Assembly (NCBI GenBank): GCA_031289315.1
Contig: JAITPR010000015.1
Location: 1-35,100, forward strand
Direction: 5' to 3'
Origin: Clostridiaceae bacterium
GTDB taxonomy: Bacteria > Bacillota > Clostridia > Christensenellales > CAG-917
DNA length: 35,100 bases
Below the pieces are notes generated by a model, which saw nothing but the letters and a program-made list of their open reading frames with translations, was not told the DNA's origin and made no database searches. Positions 8,107 through 15,156 of the stretch are shown one piece after another (position 1 is the stretch's first letter; each line of letters opens with the position of its first letter). Made by a program: the position numbers and the translations under genes.

Positions 8107-9219
8107 TTACGGATAAATCCTTTTTGTTCTTTTCCACGCGGCTTCCATTTCGTCAACCGTAAAATCGTCTAGCTTGCCGCCGCTTGCGGTAAGCTCCGCT
8201 TCCATCGCCTTAAATCGGTTTATAAATTTTTCGGCGGCGCGTTCCATGGCTTCCTCCGGCTCGATTTTGAGCATGCGCAGCACGTTGACCGCCGCAAAAA
8301 GCATGTCGCCGGCTTCCTTTTTTATCTCCTTGCCGCGCGCCTCCTTCAACTCGTCTATCTCCTCATACAGCTTATCATAACAGCCGTTCACGTCCGCAAA
8401 ATCAAAGCCCGACTTCTTAGCCGCCTTTTGAATTTTATATGCGTAGAGAAGCTTCGGCAAGGTTTTAGCCACGGAATTCAGCTTGTCGGAATAATTTTTA
8501 TGTTTCTTTTCCTTTTGTTTGGCTTTTTCCCAAAACGAAAGTGCCTCATCGGCGTTATTCGCGCGGTTATCTCCGAAAATGTGCGTGTGCCGCGATATTA
8601 GCTTGACGCAAATTGCAGTGAGCATGTCTGAAAATCCGAATAATCCCTCATCCGCCGCCATAGCCGTATGGAACGCCGACTGCAAAAGTACGTCGCCGCA
8701 CTCCTCGCACATCATACCCCCGTCGTTTAAATCTATCGCCTCGGCAAGCTCGTAGGCTTCCTCTATCAAATTAGTGCGTATGGAAGCGTGTGTCTGCGCC
8801 CGATCCCATTCGCAACCGCCGGGACCTCTTAAAATACCTAAAACCGAAACAAAATCTTGAAAATTATATCGCTTTTTCTCCGTGAGCGGCTTTGGCGCAA
8901 AACTCAAATATGTATCTTTTCCGAACGCGCCCGCATTCGCCGGATATGTACCGTCCGTTAGAGCGCCCGCTAAAGACGAGAGCGCTAACGTCCCTTCCGC
9001 CGCCTTGTCCGACGGGTAGACGCCGTGCGCAATAAGCACCTCCGCGTCGGCTCCAAAGGTGTCGACAAGCCTTGGCAAAAGCTCTTTAAGCGTTTCCGCG
9101 TCGCTTATTCCCGTCACTACCACGGTTACGTCGGTATCCGGCATAAAGCATGCACGGCTTAGTATATACTCTGCGGTATATACCGAATATGATGTGTTTT
9201 CTTTAGAAGCAGTTTCCAT
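8107..9219 (-). CDS. mazG: MazG-family nucleoside triphosphate pyrophosphohydrolase
   Basis: A 370-residue protein with tandem MazG domains, which hydrolyse NTPs or dNTPs to monophosphates and pyrophosphate as house-cleaning. The first domain (about 117-225) is canonical: 'GILRGPGGCEWDRAQTHASI', E153-E154-A-Y-E157 and E173-C-G-D176 as Mg2+ ligands, and 'KLISRHTHIFGD'. The second (about 255-368) keeps E286-E-I-D-E290 and E302-A-G-D305. The N-terminal ~110 residues resemble only the C-terminal half of the tetrapyrrole-methylase-like domain fused to MazG in Bacillus YabN ('VTVVVTGISDAETLKELLPRL'), with the SAM-binding half missing. Start ATG at 9219 follows GGAG. It lies last in a spoVT / flippase / mazG series that keeps the Bacillus order. 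Confidence 0.9.
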   Translation of the reverse strand: METASKENTSYSVYTAEYILSRACFMPDTDVTVVVTGISDAETLKELLPRLVDTFGADAEVLIAHGVYPSDKAAEGTLALSSLAGALTDGTYPANAGAFGKDTYLSFAPKPLTEKKRYNFQDFVSVLGILRGPGGCEWDRAQTHASIRTNLIEEAYELAEAIDLNDGGMMCEECGDVLLQSAFHTAMAADEGLFGFSDMLTAICVKLISRHTHIFGDNRANNADEALSFWEKAKQKEKKHKNYSDKLNSVAKTLPKLLYAYKIQKAAKKSGFDFADVNGCYDKLYEEIDELKEARGKEIKKEAGDMLFAAVNVLRMLKIEPEEAMERAAEKFINRFKAMEAELTASGGKLDDFTVDEMEAAWKRTKRIYP

Positions 9220-9233
9220 TTTTTTCTCCGGTG

Positions 9234-9255
9234 CCGCCTTACTTTTTAAAGGCGG
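9234..9255. other. hairpin in the mazG leader
   Basis: CCGCCTT and AAGGCGG form a perfect 7-bp stem with an 8-base loop, ending 15 bases before the mazG start. Read on the plus strand it is followed by a T-rich stretch. It could be an RNA leader structure or a weak processing or termination signal between the flippase gene and mazG. Confidence 0.4.
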
Positions 9256-9380
9256 TGTTTATTTTTTACCGCATCCGTTTCTAGCTACTTCGCGGCAGAC
9301 GGTTTTTATGCGGTTTTATGTTGATTTTAGTGCCTTTTAAACGGATTTTTTACTCCGCTTTTTACCGCTTTATTGCCCTT

Positions 9381-11216
9381 TCAGCGCAAATTTTTACTCC
9401 GTTTTTTTCCGCGCAACCGCTTCCCGAATGGAAAAGACGCCAGTTCGTCGCGGTCGAACACCTTGAACGCCGCAAGTAAGCAAACGTACAACACGACGGA
9501 AACCGCCGCGCCGGTCAAAAAAGCCGTGAGCGGCGAAGGTATGAATTTGAAAAACAACGCCGCTGCCGCACCGGTTATTACGCCCGCAAGCATTATTTCC
9601 GCCACGTTTTTGACAAACCCGGTCTTTGGCGCAAGTAAGCGCCGCAAGCTTACCGCGTCTAGCGCATACGCCGTAAACGCCATGGCTAAGGTGGCTATCG
9701 CGGAGCCGGCAAGCCCTATGCGCGGCACCAACACCAGGGTTAGAACCACCTTCAAGCCTATGCCGGCGGCAAGGTTTTTGAGCGGCGCGGAGGCTCTGTC
9801 CAACGCCTGTAAAAGCGCGGCGTAGATGTGCATGCCCGACATAAAAAAAATTTCAAACGCCGATATACGCAATAAGGTGACGGCAAGCGACAACTCCCCC
9901 GCCGCAAGCGCCGGATACAGCAGCCTCAAAATCGGAGAGGCAAATATAAGCATTATGAACGCGCACGGAAGCCCTATTATATAAGCGCATTTTATGCCGA
10001 GCGCGCTTTTTTTGAGGACGCTATCTATGTTACGGTCCACTCTGCCCGCCGAAACCGCCGGCACTATCGCCACGGCAAGCGAAATTGTAAGCACTATGGG
10101 AAGGTTGACAAGCGACGCAACGGGAGCGGTTAAAATTCCGTAGCCTCCCGTAGCTCCTCCTATCGTGGCGCCGGTCGCTTTCAGCAAGTTAATCAGCATA
10201 AAGCTGTCTATTAACTGTGCTAAAGGCAACAATAAACTGCCTGTAGCAATCGGAAGCGCTATTTTAAGCATTTCCCTTAAGCTGTTTTTGTCAAGGCGTG
10301 CATGCCCTATATTGCGCTTTTTGCTAAAGGCGAACATGGCCGCCAAAATCAAAAACGCTGCCGCTTCGGAAACGGTAACGCCCAAAATTGCGCCCGCCGC
10401 CGCCGCGGTTGTACCTTGCGGAAGAAATAAATACGCAAAAGCCAGCCCCGCTGCAAGCTTGACGGCTTGCTCCGTAAGCTGTGACAGCCCCGTGGGAAGC
10501 ATTCGCATGTTGCCCTGAAACCATCCCCTGAAAAACGCCAATCCGCCGGCAAAAAATATGGCGGGCGACATCACCTTGTAAAGCGCCGCCGCTTCTCCGT
10601 TGCCCTGCAATGCGGACGCGGGAATGGCGGACAGCCTACACGCAACCGCGGCTACCGCAGACAACGCGAATATAACAAGCGCCGCCGCTTTCAATACGCC
10701 CGCGGGACTTTCGCCTAAGGCGTTCTTTTCCGCTACGGAGCGCGAAACGGCTACCGACATGCCGCCGGTGGCTACGCTTAGAAACAACGCGTAAACCGGG
10801 AAAACAAGCTGATACAGCCCCATTCCCTCCGCGCCCAAAATGTTGGTAAGCGGAATTCGGTAAAAAGCGCCCAAAAGTTTGGCTATAATCGCGGTAACGG
10901 AAAGTACCAACGCGCCGCGCATAAATCCGACGCCCGCCTTTCTCTTGTCGGTATTCTCCGTGTCCGCCGCCGTGCCGTTCCCGGTATTTTCCGAATACAC
11001 CATGCCCCGTTTGGAATTCTCAACATACGAATCCATCGCGCTCCGTTCGGAATTCTCCGCGTCCGCCGCCGTGCCGTTCCCGGCATTCTCCGTGTGTGCC
11101 GTTGCGTTTATCCCGTAGTTTTCCGCGCCGATAGCCGTGTTTTTCGTACCCGCATTTTCAGTGTTTTTCGCGTTTCCGGCGCCGTTTAAGATCTCTTCAA
11201 ACGGTCCGCCGCTCAT
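9381..11216 (-). CDS. SpoVB-like polysaccharide / lipid flippase (MOP superfamily)
   Basis: A ~611-residue membrane protein of the MATE/MVF oligosaccharide flippase group, like SpoVB/YabM of Bacillus, which moves lipid-linked cell-wall or cortex precursors across the membrane. The core begins near residue 98 with the family string 'GALVLSVTAIIAKLLGAFYRIPLTNILGAEGMGLYQ' (quoted in parts: 'GAFYRIPLTNILG' then 'AEGMGLYQ') and carries about 14 hydrophobic segments. The ~97 residues before it are a hydrophilic Asn/Thr/Glu/Ala-rich extension containing two copies of a 15-residue unit (N-x-GNGTAAD-x-EN...), not normal for the family. The start ATG at 11216 overlaps the spoVT stop as ATGA, with GGAGG 10 bases upstream; a TTG two codons earlier (11222) is also possible, as is an internal start near the core. 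Coupled translation with spoVT fits the conserved cluster. Confidence 0.85.
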   Translation of the reverse strand: MSGGPFEEILNGAGNAKNTENAGTKNTAIGAENYGINATAHTENAGNGTAADAENSERSAMDSYVENSKRGMVYSENTGNGTAADTENTDKRKAGVGFMRGALVLSVTAIIAKLLGAFYRIPLTNILGAEGMGLYQLVFPVYALFLSVATGGMSVAVSRSVAEKNALGESPAGVLKAAALVIFALSAVAAVACRLSAIPASALQGNGEAAALYKVMSPAIFFAGGLAFFRGWFQGNMRMLPTGLSQLTEQAVKLAAGLAFAYLFLPQGTTAAAAGAILGVTVSEAAAFLILAAMFAFSKKRNIGHARLDKNSLREMLKIALPIATGSLLLPLAQLIDSFMLINLLKATGATIGGATGGYGILTAPVASLVNLPIVLTISLAVAIVPAVSAGRVDRNIDSVLKKSALGIKCAYIIGLPCAFIMLIFASPILRLLYPALAAGELSLAVTLLRISAFEIFFMSGMHIYAALLQALDRASAPLKNLAAGIGLKVVLTLVLVPRIGLAGSAIATLAMAFTAYALDAVSLRRLLAPKTGFVKNVAEIMLAGVITGAAAALFFKFIPSPLTAFLTGAAVSVVLYVCLLAAFKVFDRDELASFPFGKRLRGKKRSKNLR

Positions 11217-11734
11217 ACGCAAGCCGCCTCCAAAAACTTAGCCGAAAGCGCAACCTGCGGCATAAAATCTTTTTCGCCGTCCGTAAAAAGTACTATGCTT
11301 CCGTATAGGTCACCGCCGGCTACAACCGGCGCAACACAAATTTTGTCGGAAACGTCCTCACCGTCCGCCGTTACGGAAAATCTTTCCGCACCCGCGTACG
11401 TCTTGACTGCCCGTAGCGCCGCCGCCGCACCCGCCTTGTCGGAAATCGCCCTGTCCGTGAGCCGCTTTTTATGCGCTCCGCTCACGGATACAACGGTGTC
11501 GTTGTCGCATACCGCCACCGTGCCGCCCGTAGCCTCCGCAAGTGCGCGCGCAACCGGCTCCGCAAAGTTTTCTATATTTTTAATCGCAGAAAATTTGCGG
11601 AAGACAAGCTCCCCTTGTCCCATTAGGATTTCCAGTTCCTCGCCTTCTCTGATGCGCATGGTGCGCCGTATTTCCTTGGGAATCACTATTCTTCCCAACT
11701 CGTCAATTCGCCTTACAATACCCGTAGTTTCCAT
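11213..11734 (-). CDS. spoVT: stage V sporulation protein T-like transcriptional regulator
   Basis: A 173-residue regulator close to Bacillus SpoVT, which controls late forespore genes. Residues 1-50 are an AbrB/MazE-type swapped-hairpin DNA-binding domain: 'METTGIVRRIDELGRIVIPK' then 'EIRRTMRIREGEELEI', almost the family consensus. Residues ~60-173 form a GAF-like ligand-sensing domain ('VSVSGAHKKRL', 'VAPVVAGGDLYGSIVLF'). I place the start at the internal ATG (11734): it has GGAGG 8-9 bases upstream and matches the length of known SpoVT, whereas the longer frame to 11767 adds 11 residues without support. Its stop overlaps the next gene by 4 bases. Presence of this gene suggests the lineage forms or descends from endospore formers. 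Confidence 0.93.
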   Translation of the reverse strand: METTGIVRRIDELGRIVIPKEIRRTMRIREGEELEILMGQGELVFRKFSAIKNIENFAEPVARALAEATGGTVAVCDNDTVVSVSGAHKKRLTDRAISDKAGAAAALRAVKTYAGAERFSVTADGEDVSDKICVAPVVAGGDLYGSIVLFTDGEKDFMPQVALSAKFLEAACV

Positions 11735-11805
11735 AAAAACAACCTCCACGCGTATTAGTTTAGGCAAGCTTTACCTTAATATACGGCGCATTAAGGCGCA
11801 ACGGA

Positions 11806-11896
11806 GGTTTTATTTAAGCGAAATTCTTTGCGTGGTCCGGCGCCGATACCGCTATCGCACGGTTTTATTTAAGCGGAATTCTTCGCGTAGTCCGGC
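11806..11896. repeat. imperfect direct repeat, 36 bp, two copies
   Basis: GGTTTTATTTAAGCG...GTCCGGC occurs at 11806-11841 and, with 3 differences, at 11861-11896 (55-base period). A further short direct repeat, TTCGCCTAATATTCCGC, occurs at 11944-11960 and 12011-12027; the second copy contains the stop codon of the flavin reductase gene. No gene is visible in 11735-12015. Confidence 0.7.
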
Positions 11897-12015
11897 ATAA
11901 GGACAAACGGTAAACCGCAAGCGCCTTTATATTTTGCGACCGGTTCGCCTAATATTCCGCAATTATTTTACCCGTTTTTGCGGCTATTGCGCCTATTTTT
12001 TACAGACTTTTTCGC

Positions 12016-12480
12016 CTAATATTCCGCGACTATCTCGCCAAAATAAAAATTATGCAAATCGCCGTCCTTATACCACGCGGAAACCTTAGAAACGTCGCAA
12101 CCCTTCATCTGGCAAACGGTGAGTACCTTGCACTCAAAATAGTGCTTACAACCGCCCACGACGAAACCGCCCGCCGACTTAGCCGCTTCCTTTTTAAGAC
12201 CGGCGACGGCAAATTTATCAGCGTCGCGTCCGCTTACCTTGCCGCAATAGGCAAGCTCTTTTTTCAATTCTCCGTCCGCGGGAACGGAAAAAGTAAACTC
12301 TCCCGTCTTATCCAAAAAAGTTTTGGTGTGGCGTGAGTCGCGCACGGGAACTATCAGCACGCGCTTGCCCCACATAAACCCTATAAATCCCCAAGTTGCC
12401 GTCATCACGTTGCCGCCGGAGGATAAAAACCCTCCTTGCGTAGTCCATGTGGTAAGGTTTTTATCTTCAAATTGAGCCAT
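12016..12480 (-). CDS. flavin reductase-like domain protein
   Basis: A 154-residue split-barrel FMN-binding protein of the flavin reductase / flavoredoxin group. Typical features are the N-terminal 'LSSGGNVMTATWGFIGFMWGKR' pattern (residues ~22-43, given here as 'LSSGGNVMTATWGF' and 'IGFMWGKR'), which normally contacts FMN, then 'VPVRDSRHTKTFLDKTGEFTF', 'YCGKVSGRDADKF' and a C-terminal 'HFE/YFECKV' strand. The reaction is probably NAD(P)H- or ferredoxin-linked FMN reduction; partner unknown. I chose the ATG at 12480 because GGAGG lies 5 bases before it; an ATG at 12492 overlaps that ribosome site. The gene stands alone, with its own promoter, and is divergent from queT. Confidence 0.85.
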   Translation of the reverse strand: MAQFEDKNLTTWTTQGGFLSSGGNVMTATWGFIGFMWGKRVLIVPVRDSRHTKTFLDKTGEFTFSVPADGELKKELAYCGKVSGRDADKFAVAGLKKEAAKSAGGFVVGGCKHYFECKVLTVCQMKGCDVSKVSAWYKDGDLHNFYFGEIVAEY

Positions 12481-12604
12481 AACATCCTCCATTGCCGCAT
12501 TACGGCGGTAGTTTTTTAATTTTAAGCAAACGGTTTTTAGGTGTGGACACTTTTTTTTAAATGCCGTTCGTAAGAAATCTCACTACCTTTAGCCCGTCTA
12601 AAAT

Positions 12605-12633
12605 ATTATATCATTATCGGCATTTTTGCGCAA
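12605..12633 (-). promoter_or_regulatory. probable promoter of the flavin reductase gene
   Basis: Minus strand: TTGCGC (12633-12628), 17 bases, perfect TATAAT (12610-12605). The leader would be about 115 bases. The -35 box is weak (TTG only). Confidence 0.6.
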
Positions 12634-12904
12634 CCGCACCGCAAACTTTTGTTTCACCGCAATAAGCGCATTTTAGAATGTACCGCCTATAATTTGGCGC
12701 AACCGCACGCAAGTCCTTGTTTTGCGACCTATATTCTGCATGTTCTTTTAATAACGGCGTTCTTCTTTATAACGCTCTTCTCTTATAAACAAGTTTACGG
12801 TGGACAGAACGCCGCCCTCCGTGTTCTTCTTCTATGACGTTCTTTTTTTATGCGGTATTTTATTCCACAACTTACATTCGAAAAAAATTTTTGTGAAAAC
12901 GGCG
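12634..12904. other. intergenic region between divergent genes
   Basis: No gene is supported. A short motif GCGCAACCGCAC recurs (12628-12639 and 12696-12707). A TATAAT on the plus strand at 12688-12693 lacks a good -35 partner at the right distance but could belong to the queT promoter. Confidence 0.35.
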
Positions 12905-13039
12905 TTTTCCGCTTGCCAAACATGTAAATCGGGTATATCATATGCGCGATGGTGTCGGCTACCCATCCGTGCTTGCCAAACCCGTAAGGGCGTAAAGGCG
13001 GCGCGTTAAGACCGACGAGGGCAATCCGTTTGCGGAAAA
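12905..13039 (+). promoter_or_regulatory. structured leader of queT, candidate riboswitch
   Basis: The leader can fold by eye into a compact structure. A closing stem pairs TTTTCCGC (12905-12912) with GCGGAAAA (13032-13039), and directly continues as TTGCC (12913-12917) with GGCAA (13020-13024), leaving a 7-base bulge. Inside are a hairpin GATGG/CCATC (12948-12952 / 12963-12967) and a nested hairpin GCC-AAA-CCC-GTAA-GGG-CGTAAA-GGC (12975-12999). The loop sequence GTCGG (12954-12958) can pair with CCGAC (13012-13016) as a pseudoknot. QueT genes are often controlled by preQ1 riboswitches, so a preQ1-class or new aptamer is plausible; it does not match the short preQ1-I consensus that I know. 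Confidence 0.4.
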
Positions 13040-13095
13040 TTTTATTTTCTTGCGGCTTTCCCTTGAGGTCTAATAAAAAAACCGAGGTGTCTATT

Positions 13096-13725
13096 TTGAG
13101 AAAAAGTTTTTCGGCGAAGCGAATCGTGCGTTCCGCGCTTATCGCCGCAATGTATTTCGCGCTGTCCGCAGTTGTCCCCGCAGTTGAATTCGGTCCCATA
13201 CAGTTTAGGATTTCCGAAGCTCTCGTACTCTTACCCGTACTTATGCCCTTAGAAGGCTTAATCGGCGTTACCGTGGGCTGTCTTACCACTAATATATTCT
13301 TTTCACCGTTCGGGTGGTTGGATGCGGTTATCGGCACTACGGCTACGCTTGTCGCCGCCGCGCTTACGGTCTGCTTTAGGAAACGCCTGCCCGTAGCCGC
13401 CGTACCGCCGGTAATTTTGAACGCGCTGATGATACCGCTCATTTGGATTGTCACGGGAGAGGATACCGTCTATTACATAAACGCGTTTTCCATAATGGCA
13501 TCCGAAGCGTTGGTGGTATTTGTAATCGGTCTACCGCTCACATACGCTCTGAAAAAATATTTGCCTAAGAAATTATATCTCGACGAACCCGCAAATAAAA
13601 AAACCGTCAAAGCAGAACCCGACGGCGGCGAACCCTTAGATGTAATTTCCGAAGATGTATTTGCCGAAAATATAATCTCTGAAGACACAATCTCTGAAAA
13701 TGTGATTTCCGAAGACCTATCTTAA
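13096..13725 (+). CDS. queT: QueT-family ECF transporter S component (queuosine precursor uptake)
   Basis: A 209-residue membrane protein, substrate-binding S subunit of an energy-coupling-factor transporter, predicted to import a queuosine precursor for tRNA modification. The QueT signature is clear: 'SALIAAMYFALSAVVPAVEFG' in parts ('ALIAAMYFALSAVV', 'FGPIQFRISEAL'), then 'LPVLMPLEGLIGVTVGCLTTN' (in parts), 'PFGWLDAVIGTTATLVAA' and 'YINAFSIMASEALVVFVIGLPL', with about six hydrophobic helices over residues 8-165. The C-terminal ~45 residues are an acidic tail with repeated 'ISED' units, unusual for the family. I place the start at TTG 13096, preceded by GAGGTG at 7 bases; the longer frame from 13030 would run through the structured leader. 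It is the only plus-strand gene here; the ECF energising module is not in the window. Confidence 0.85.
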   Translation: MRKSFSAKRIVRSALIAAMYFALSAVVPAVEFGPIQFRISEALVLLPVLMPLEGLIGVTVGCLTTNIFFSPFGWLDAVIGTTATLVAAALTVCFRKRLPVAAVPPVILNALMIPLIWIVTGEDTVYYINAFSIMASEALVVFVIGLPLTYALKKYLPKKLYLDEPANKKTVKAEPDGGEPLDVISEDVFAENIISEDTISENVISEDLS

Positions 13726-13754
13726 GAAAATTTGATTTCCAATTTATAATTTTC

Positions 13755-13781
13755 TTACGCTGTCACATAGTGACAGCGTAA
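13755..13781. terminator. perfect hairpin terminator between convergent queT and dnaC
   Basis: TTACGCTGTCAC and GTGACAGCGTAA pair perfectly (12 bp) around an ATA loop, 31 bases after the queT stop. The plus-strand tail AATATTTTGTG is moderately T-rich. As the facing gene ends at 13915, it may serve both directions. Confidence 0.75.
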
Positions 13782-13914
13782 AATATTTTGTGTTTGCAAA
13801 TCGGTTTAGATTTTTAAATTTCACCAAATGCGGCAAAAGGCGAAAAAGGACTCTTTTTTCAATTTTATCAAGTGTGAAAAACCGCATAAAAACGCGAAAA
13901 AAAGGCTTATTTTC

Positions 13915-14871
13915 TTAAATTTCGCCGCGCGTCACGCGCAGGTCTTTTCCCGTTATTTCCTTTCTTTTGGTACGGCTCACGTCCGTAAGTCTAGAATACA
14001 CACGCTCACCGTAACGTGCGCCTATGTCCTCCACCGATAAATTTGTGGCTATAATAACCGCTAAATTTTTTGCGGCGCGTTCACTTAACACTAAATACAG
14101 ATATTCGCAAGTGACGTTTTTTAACATCGGTTCCGAGCCCAAATCGTCAATTATCAGAACGTCAAAATTTAAAATATCTTCAAGCACGCTACCCCGCGCG
14201 TTAAGCGGCGACGTGTGATACGTTAGCGCCGTGTTGCTAAACTCAAACGCCGTGACGTACTTGACAAAAACGCCCTTTTCCACAAGTGCGTTTGCCGCCG
14301 CGCTTATTAAAAAGCTCTTGCCTACCCCCGTTTCGCCGATTAAAACTATGTTGGGAAATTTTACGTCCGGAAATTTTTGGACGTACCCCTCGAAGTACTT
14401 CTTTAAAAGCAACAACTGTTTTTTGTGCGTTTCGTCGCCGCATACCGAGGACTTGAAATCCTTAAACCGATACGGCGCGCTATGCCCCAGTGCGCAGTGC
14501 GTCGCCACAAGCTCCAAATAACGGCTCTCCGTGCAAACGCACGCCGCTCCCGTCATCTCCTCCGTCCCGGTATCGTTGCAACGCTTACAGGCGTATTCGG
14601 GCTCAAAATCAGCGATTTTGCCGCCTATTGCGGCAAGTCTTTTTAAACGCGCCACTTCCGCCGCTTCCTTTGCCGCCTCCAATGCGGACGTATCCGCACC
14701 CTTTATTTTGACCTTTTCCAAATCAAACGCCAGCCCGCGGAATTCGTCGTCCAACCGGCAAAATTCCGCGTCACGGCGCGCCGAAATAAGCGCATTGTAC
14801 GCCCGTTCCTCCGCCGCGCTTCGCTTCTCGGCAAGCTCCGCCCTTATCTTATCCGGTAAATCGTTTTTCAT
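13915..14871 (-). CDS. DnaC/DnaI-type helicase loader ATPase
   Basis: A 318-residue AAA+ ATPase expected to load the replicative helicase at origins or restarted forks. A helical N-terminal region (~1-90, coiled-coil-like) is followed by a zinc-type cluster, C95-x2-C98 with C111-x-C113, as in DnaI/DnaC homologues. The ATPase core has Walker A 'GETGVGKS' (179-186, Lys185), Walker B 'FDVLIIDDLG' (Asp242-Asp243), sensor-1 'IIATNLS' and an arginine-finger motif 'YGERVYSRL'. Length and layout match family members. It lies 285 bases downstream of the DnaD-like gene, the same partnership as dnaB-dnaI in Bacillus, so the two probably act together in primosome assembly; a tandem repeat separates them. 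Convergent with queT. Confidence 0.9.
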   Translation of the reverse strand: MKNDLPDKIRAELAEKRSAAEERAYNALISARRDAEFCRLDDEFRGLAFDLEKVKIKGADTSALEAAKEAAEVARLKRLAAIGGKIADFEPEYACKRCNDTGTEEMTGAACVCTESRYLELVATHCALGHSAPYRFKDFKSSVCGDETHKKQLLLLKKYFEGYVQKFPDVKFPNIVLIGETGVGKSFLISAAANALVEKGVFVKYVTAFEFSNTALTYHTSPLNARGSVLEDILNFDVLIIDDLGSEPMLKNVTCEYLYLVLSERAAKNLAVIIATNLSVEDIGARYGERVYSRLTDVSRTKRKEITGKDLRVTRGEI

Positions 14872-14938
14872 CTCTTTATTTTTTTCCTCAATATACCGCT
14901 AGATGTCAACTATCAAGGGGTATCCCGATAGGTATTCT

Positions 14939-15119
14939 CTCATCGGCATGCCTTGACTATCAAGGGTATTTCTCACGGTAGCCGCGCGTATGAGCGGTTT
15001 TTCGCCTCATCGGCATGCCTTGACTATCAAGGGTGTTTCTCACGGTAGCCGCGCGTATGAGCGGTTTTTCGCCTCATCGGCATAGCCTCGACTATCAAGC
15101 GGTGTTCCCATAAATATCG
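14939..15119. repeat. 67-bp tandem repeat between the DnaD-like and helicase loader genes
   Basis: Two nearly identical units (14939-15005 and 15006-15072, one clear difference) are followed by a degenerate partial third (15073-15119) and traces on both sides (from about 14903 and to about 15148). Each full unit contains a perfect small hairpin CCTTGA-CTA-TCAAGG and the string CACGGTAGCCGCGCGTATGAG. No coding frame is supported. Confidence 0.85.
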
Positions 15120-15156
15120 TTTTAATCGGCATAGCCTAAATATCACGGTATAACCC

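Noticed and set aside
13030..13095. Upstream extension of queT
   Set aside because: These 22 codons overlap the structured leader and precede the GAGGTG site that fits the TTG start at 13096.
12795..13454. 219-codon minus-strand frame
   Set aside because: It is the complement of queT and its leader; queT has clear family motifs, and this frame matches nothing.
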